Source of the DNA: an uncultured Eubacteriales bacterium
GTDB taxonomy: Bacteria > Bacillota > Clostridia > Christensenellales > Borkfalkiaceae
NCBI GenBank assembly: GCA_900545325.1
Contig: UQZE01000053.1
Span: 1-12,764, forward strand
Direction: 5' to 3'
DNA: 12,764 nucleotides
In this document: positions 11,692 to 12,764 of the stretch, piece after piece
How positions within the stretch are numbered: the first letter of the stretch is position 1
How the letters are laid out: the number at the start of each line of letters is the position of its first letter
Position numbers and translations under genes: made by a program
The notes under the pieces: generated by a model
The model's input: the letters and a program-made list of their open reading frames with translations, nothing else
The model's database searches: none
What the model was told of the DNA's origin: nothing

Positions 11692-12665
11692 GAACCGCCG
11701 TCGTCGGCGCGGGAGCGATCTCCGCCGTTCATGTCAATGCGCTCCTGTCGCAAGGGCGCCGTGTGGATTTTATCTGCGATACCGACGCGGAAAAAGCCCG
11801 CGCGCTGAACGAGAGATTTTCGCTGAACGCGGAAATTTATACTGATTACGAAACGCTTATCGAAAGCGGGAAGGTTGACGTCGCGCATATCTGCACGCCG
11901 CATTTCCTGCACGCGCCCATGGTCGTGCGAGCGCTCGGAAAGGGCGTGCACGTCCTCTGCGAAAAGCCTCTTTGTATCTGCGAAGAAGAGCTGCGCGAAA
12001 TATTGCGGGCGGAAAAGCATTCGTCCGCCCGCCTCGGCGTATGTTTTCAAAACCGCTATAACGCGAGCACGGAATACGTGATTAACGCGTTGAAAGCGCG
12101 CAAGATAACGGCCGCGGCCGGCTCGCTTTTCTGGAAACGCGGCGAGGAATATTATCATAGCGCGCCTTGGCGGGGAAAATTTGCCACGGAGGGAGGCGCG
12201 GCGCTCATCAATCAGGCGATACACACCCTCGATCTGCTTTCCCTGCTGTGCGGCGGTTTCGACCACGTTACGGCAAATAATTTCAACATGTCGCTGCAAA
12301 CGACGATAGAAGCGGAGGATTCCGCCTGCGCTCTGCTGGAAAACGGCGGGCTGAGGTGCAATCTGTTCGCCACCGTTTCCGCAGGAGCGGATTTCCCCGC
12401 GGAGATAAAGCTGATGACGGATAAAGGCCTGCTGTCTTTTACGTGCGAACGCGTGGAGGACGGAAACAGGATCATGAGAGAAGAGGAAATACGCGAAAAC
12501 GCGGGTAAAAAGTGTTACGGGAACGGGCATGCCGCGCTTATCGCCGATTTTTACGGCTGCGCCGAAACGGGAAGAAAGTTTTCCGTGGACGGAGAGGAGA
12601 GCGCGAAGACCATGCGCCTCGTCTTTGCCGTATATCGTTCGGAAAACAGAAGAGTTTCCGTATGA
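11688..12665 (+). CDS. Gfo/Idh/MocA-family oxidoreductase, second of two
   Basis: This 325-residue NAD(P)-dependent oxidoreductase has the usual two-domain layout. The dinucleotide loop is VVGAGAISAVH (Gly7, Gly9), CEKPL holds Lys93, and GGAALINQAIHTLDLL holds His179 and Asp182. YHSAPWRGKF just before it is a typical substrate-side motif. The ATG overlaps the previous stop (ATGA) with GGGAG six bases upstream. It is smaller than, and clearly diverged from, the first copy, so the pair is not a recent duplication. Different roles are likely, such as oxidising a substrate in one step and reducing a product in another. It is followed by uxuA with 17 bases between stop and the preferred uxuA start. 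Confidence 0.9.
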   Translation: MRTAVVGAGAISAVHVNALLSQGRRVDFICDTDAEKARALNERFSLNAEIYTDYETLIESGKVDVAHICTPHFLHAPMVVRALGKGVHVLCEKPLCICEEELREILRAEKHSSARLGVCFQNRYNASTEYVINALKARKITAAAGSLFWKRGEEYYHSAPWRGKFATEGGAALINQAIHTLDLLSLLCGGFDHVTANNFNMSLQTTIEAEDSACALLENGGLRCNLFATVSAGADFPAEIKLMTDKGLLSFTCERVEDGNRIMREEEIRENAGKKCYGNGHAALIADFYGCAETGRKFSVDGEESAKTMRLVFAVYRSENRRVSV

Positions 12666-12682
12666 GAGAGAGGATAAATAAG

Positions 12683-12764
12683 ATGAAGATGACATTCAGA
12701 TGGTACGGAGAAGGGGACAGCATCCCGTTAGAATACATAAAGCAGATACCGAACATGAGCGGGG
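12683..12764 (+). CDS. uxuA: Mannonate dehydratase, first 27 residues (3' end outside window)
   Basis: The first 27 residues, MKMTFRWYGEGDSIPLEYIK followed by QIPNMSG, match the characteristic start of UxuA. UxuA dehydrates D-mannonate to 2-keto-3-deoxy-D-gluconate. The call rests on this well-conserved N-terminus alone. AGAGAGGA lies 8 bases upstream of ATG 12683. An in-frame ATG at 12662 overlaps the preceding stop as ATGA and would add seven residues (MRERINK), but the family start favours 12683. Its position at the end of the quartet shows the operon feeds the glucuronate-fructuronate-mannonate route that starts at uxaC. The gene is too short here for the active site to be checked. Confidence 0.85.
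   Translation, partial: MKMTFRWYGEGDSIPLEYIKQIPNMSG

Noticed and set aside
12662..12682. ATG 12662 overlapping the preceding stop as start of uxuA.
   Set aside because: Possible, but the added MRERINK is not part of the UxuA N-terminus, and AGAGAGGA lies at good distance before ATG 12683.
11358..12695. A 445-codon open frame on the minus strand across both Gfo/Idh genes.
   Set aside because: It is antisense to two proteins with complete family motifs, has a low-complexity Ser/Arg-rich product without recognisable domains, and no ribosome site. Long antisense frames are common in this GC-rich codon pattern.
1..12764. tRNA or rRNA genes, CRISPR arrays, insertion sequences, phage or toxin-antitoxin genes.
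   Set aside because: No cloverleaf or CCA-type ends, no regular repeat-spacer pattern, no transposase motifs and no paired toxin-antitoxin frames were seen when reading both strands.

Overview
The window is a moderately GC-rich stretch, roughly 53% by eye, that reads like the chromosome of an uncultured gut-type clostridial Bacillota. Three things point there: the tmk-holB-ricT(yaaT)-trmN6(yabB)-rsmI(yabC) neighbourhood known from Bacillus and Clostridia, strong AGGAGG ribosome sites, and TGn extended -10 promoters. No mobile element, CRISPR array or structural RNA gene was seen.

Left part (1-3850, + strand): the 3' end of tmk, then holB and ricT in overlapping frames. A 56-residue 2[4Fe-4S] ferredoxin follows, with its own promoter and terminator, where Bacillus has yabA. 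Then come trmN6 and rsmI. This is DNA precursor supply, the clamp loader, RNA processing and tRNA/rRNA methylation.

Middle (3851-6522): a minus-strand group of three genes. These are a small three-helix membrane protein, a dUTPase that appears to have a leaderless message, and an AT-richer YdeI-like protein. Divergent from them is a YdhF-like aldo/keto reductase with its own terminator.

Right part (6523-12764): a hexuronate utilisation locus. uxaC (uronate isomerase) stands alone with a strong UUCG-loop terminator that it shares with a convergent AraC-family regulator gene. Divergent from the regulator is a tightly packed operon: two TIM-barrel sugar isomerase/epimerase-like proteins, two Gfo/Idh/MocA NAD(P)-dependent oxidoreductases, and the start of uxuA (mannonate dehydratase), which runs off the window. 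A near-identical AT-rich motif with core AAAATAATGCTA lies upstream of uxaC and is repeated between the regulator and the operon, so all are probably one regulon.

The most interesting proposal is that the two TIM-barrel plus two Gfo/Idh quartet works like the oxidation-elimination-hydration-reduction quartet described for levoglucosan, but on a uronic acid glycoside or derivative. It would release glucuronate, which UxaC and UxuA then take toward 2-keto-3-deoxygluconate. A simpler alternative is that one of the Gfo/Idh enzymes replaces UxuB (fructuronate reductase), which is not seen in the window. A second theme is that three genes (trmN6, dut and the araC-type regulator) have a -10 box so close to the start codon that their messages should be leaderless or nearly so.
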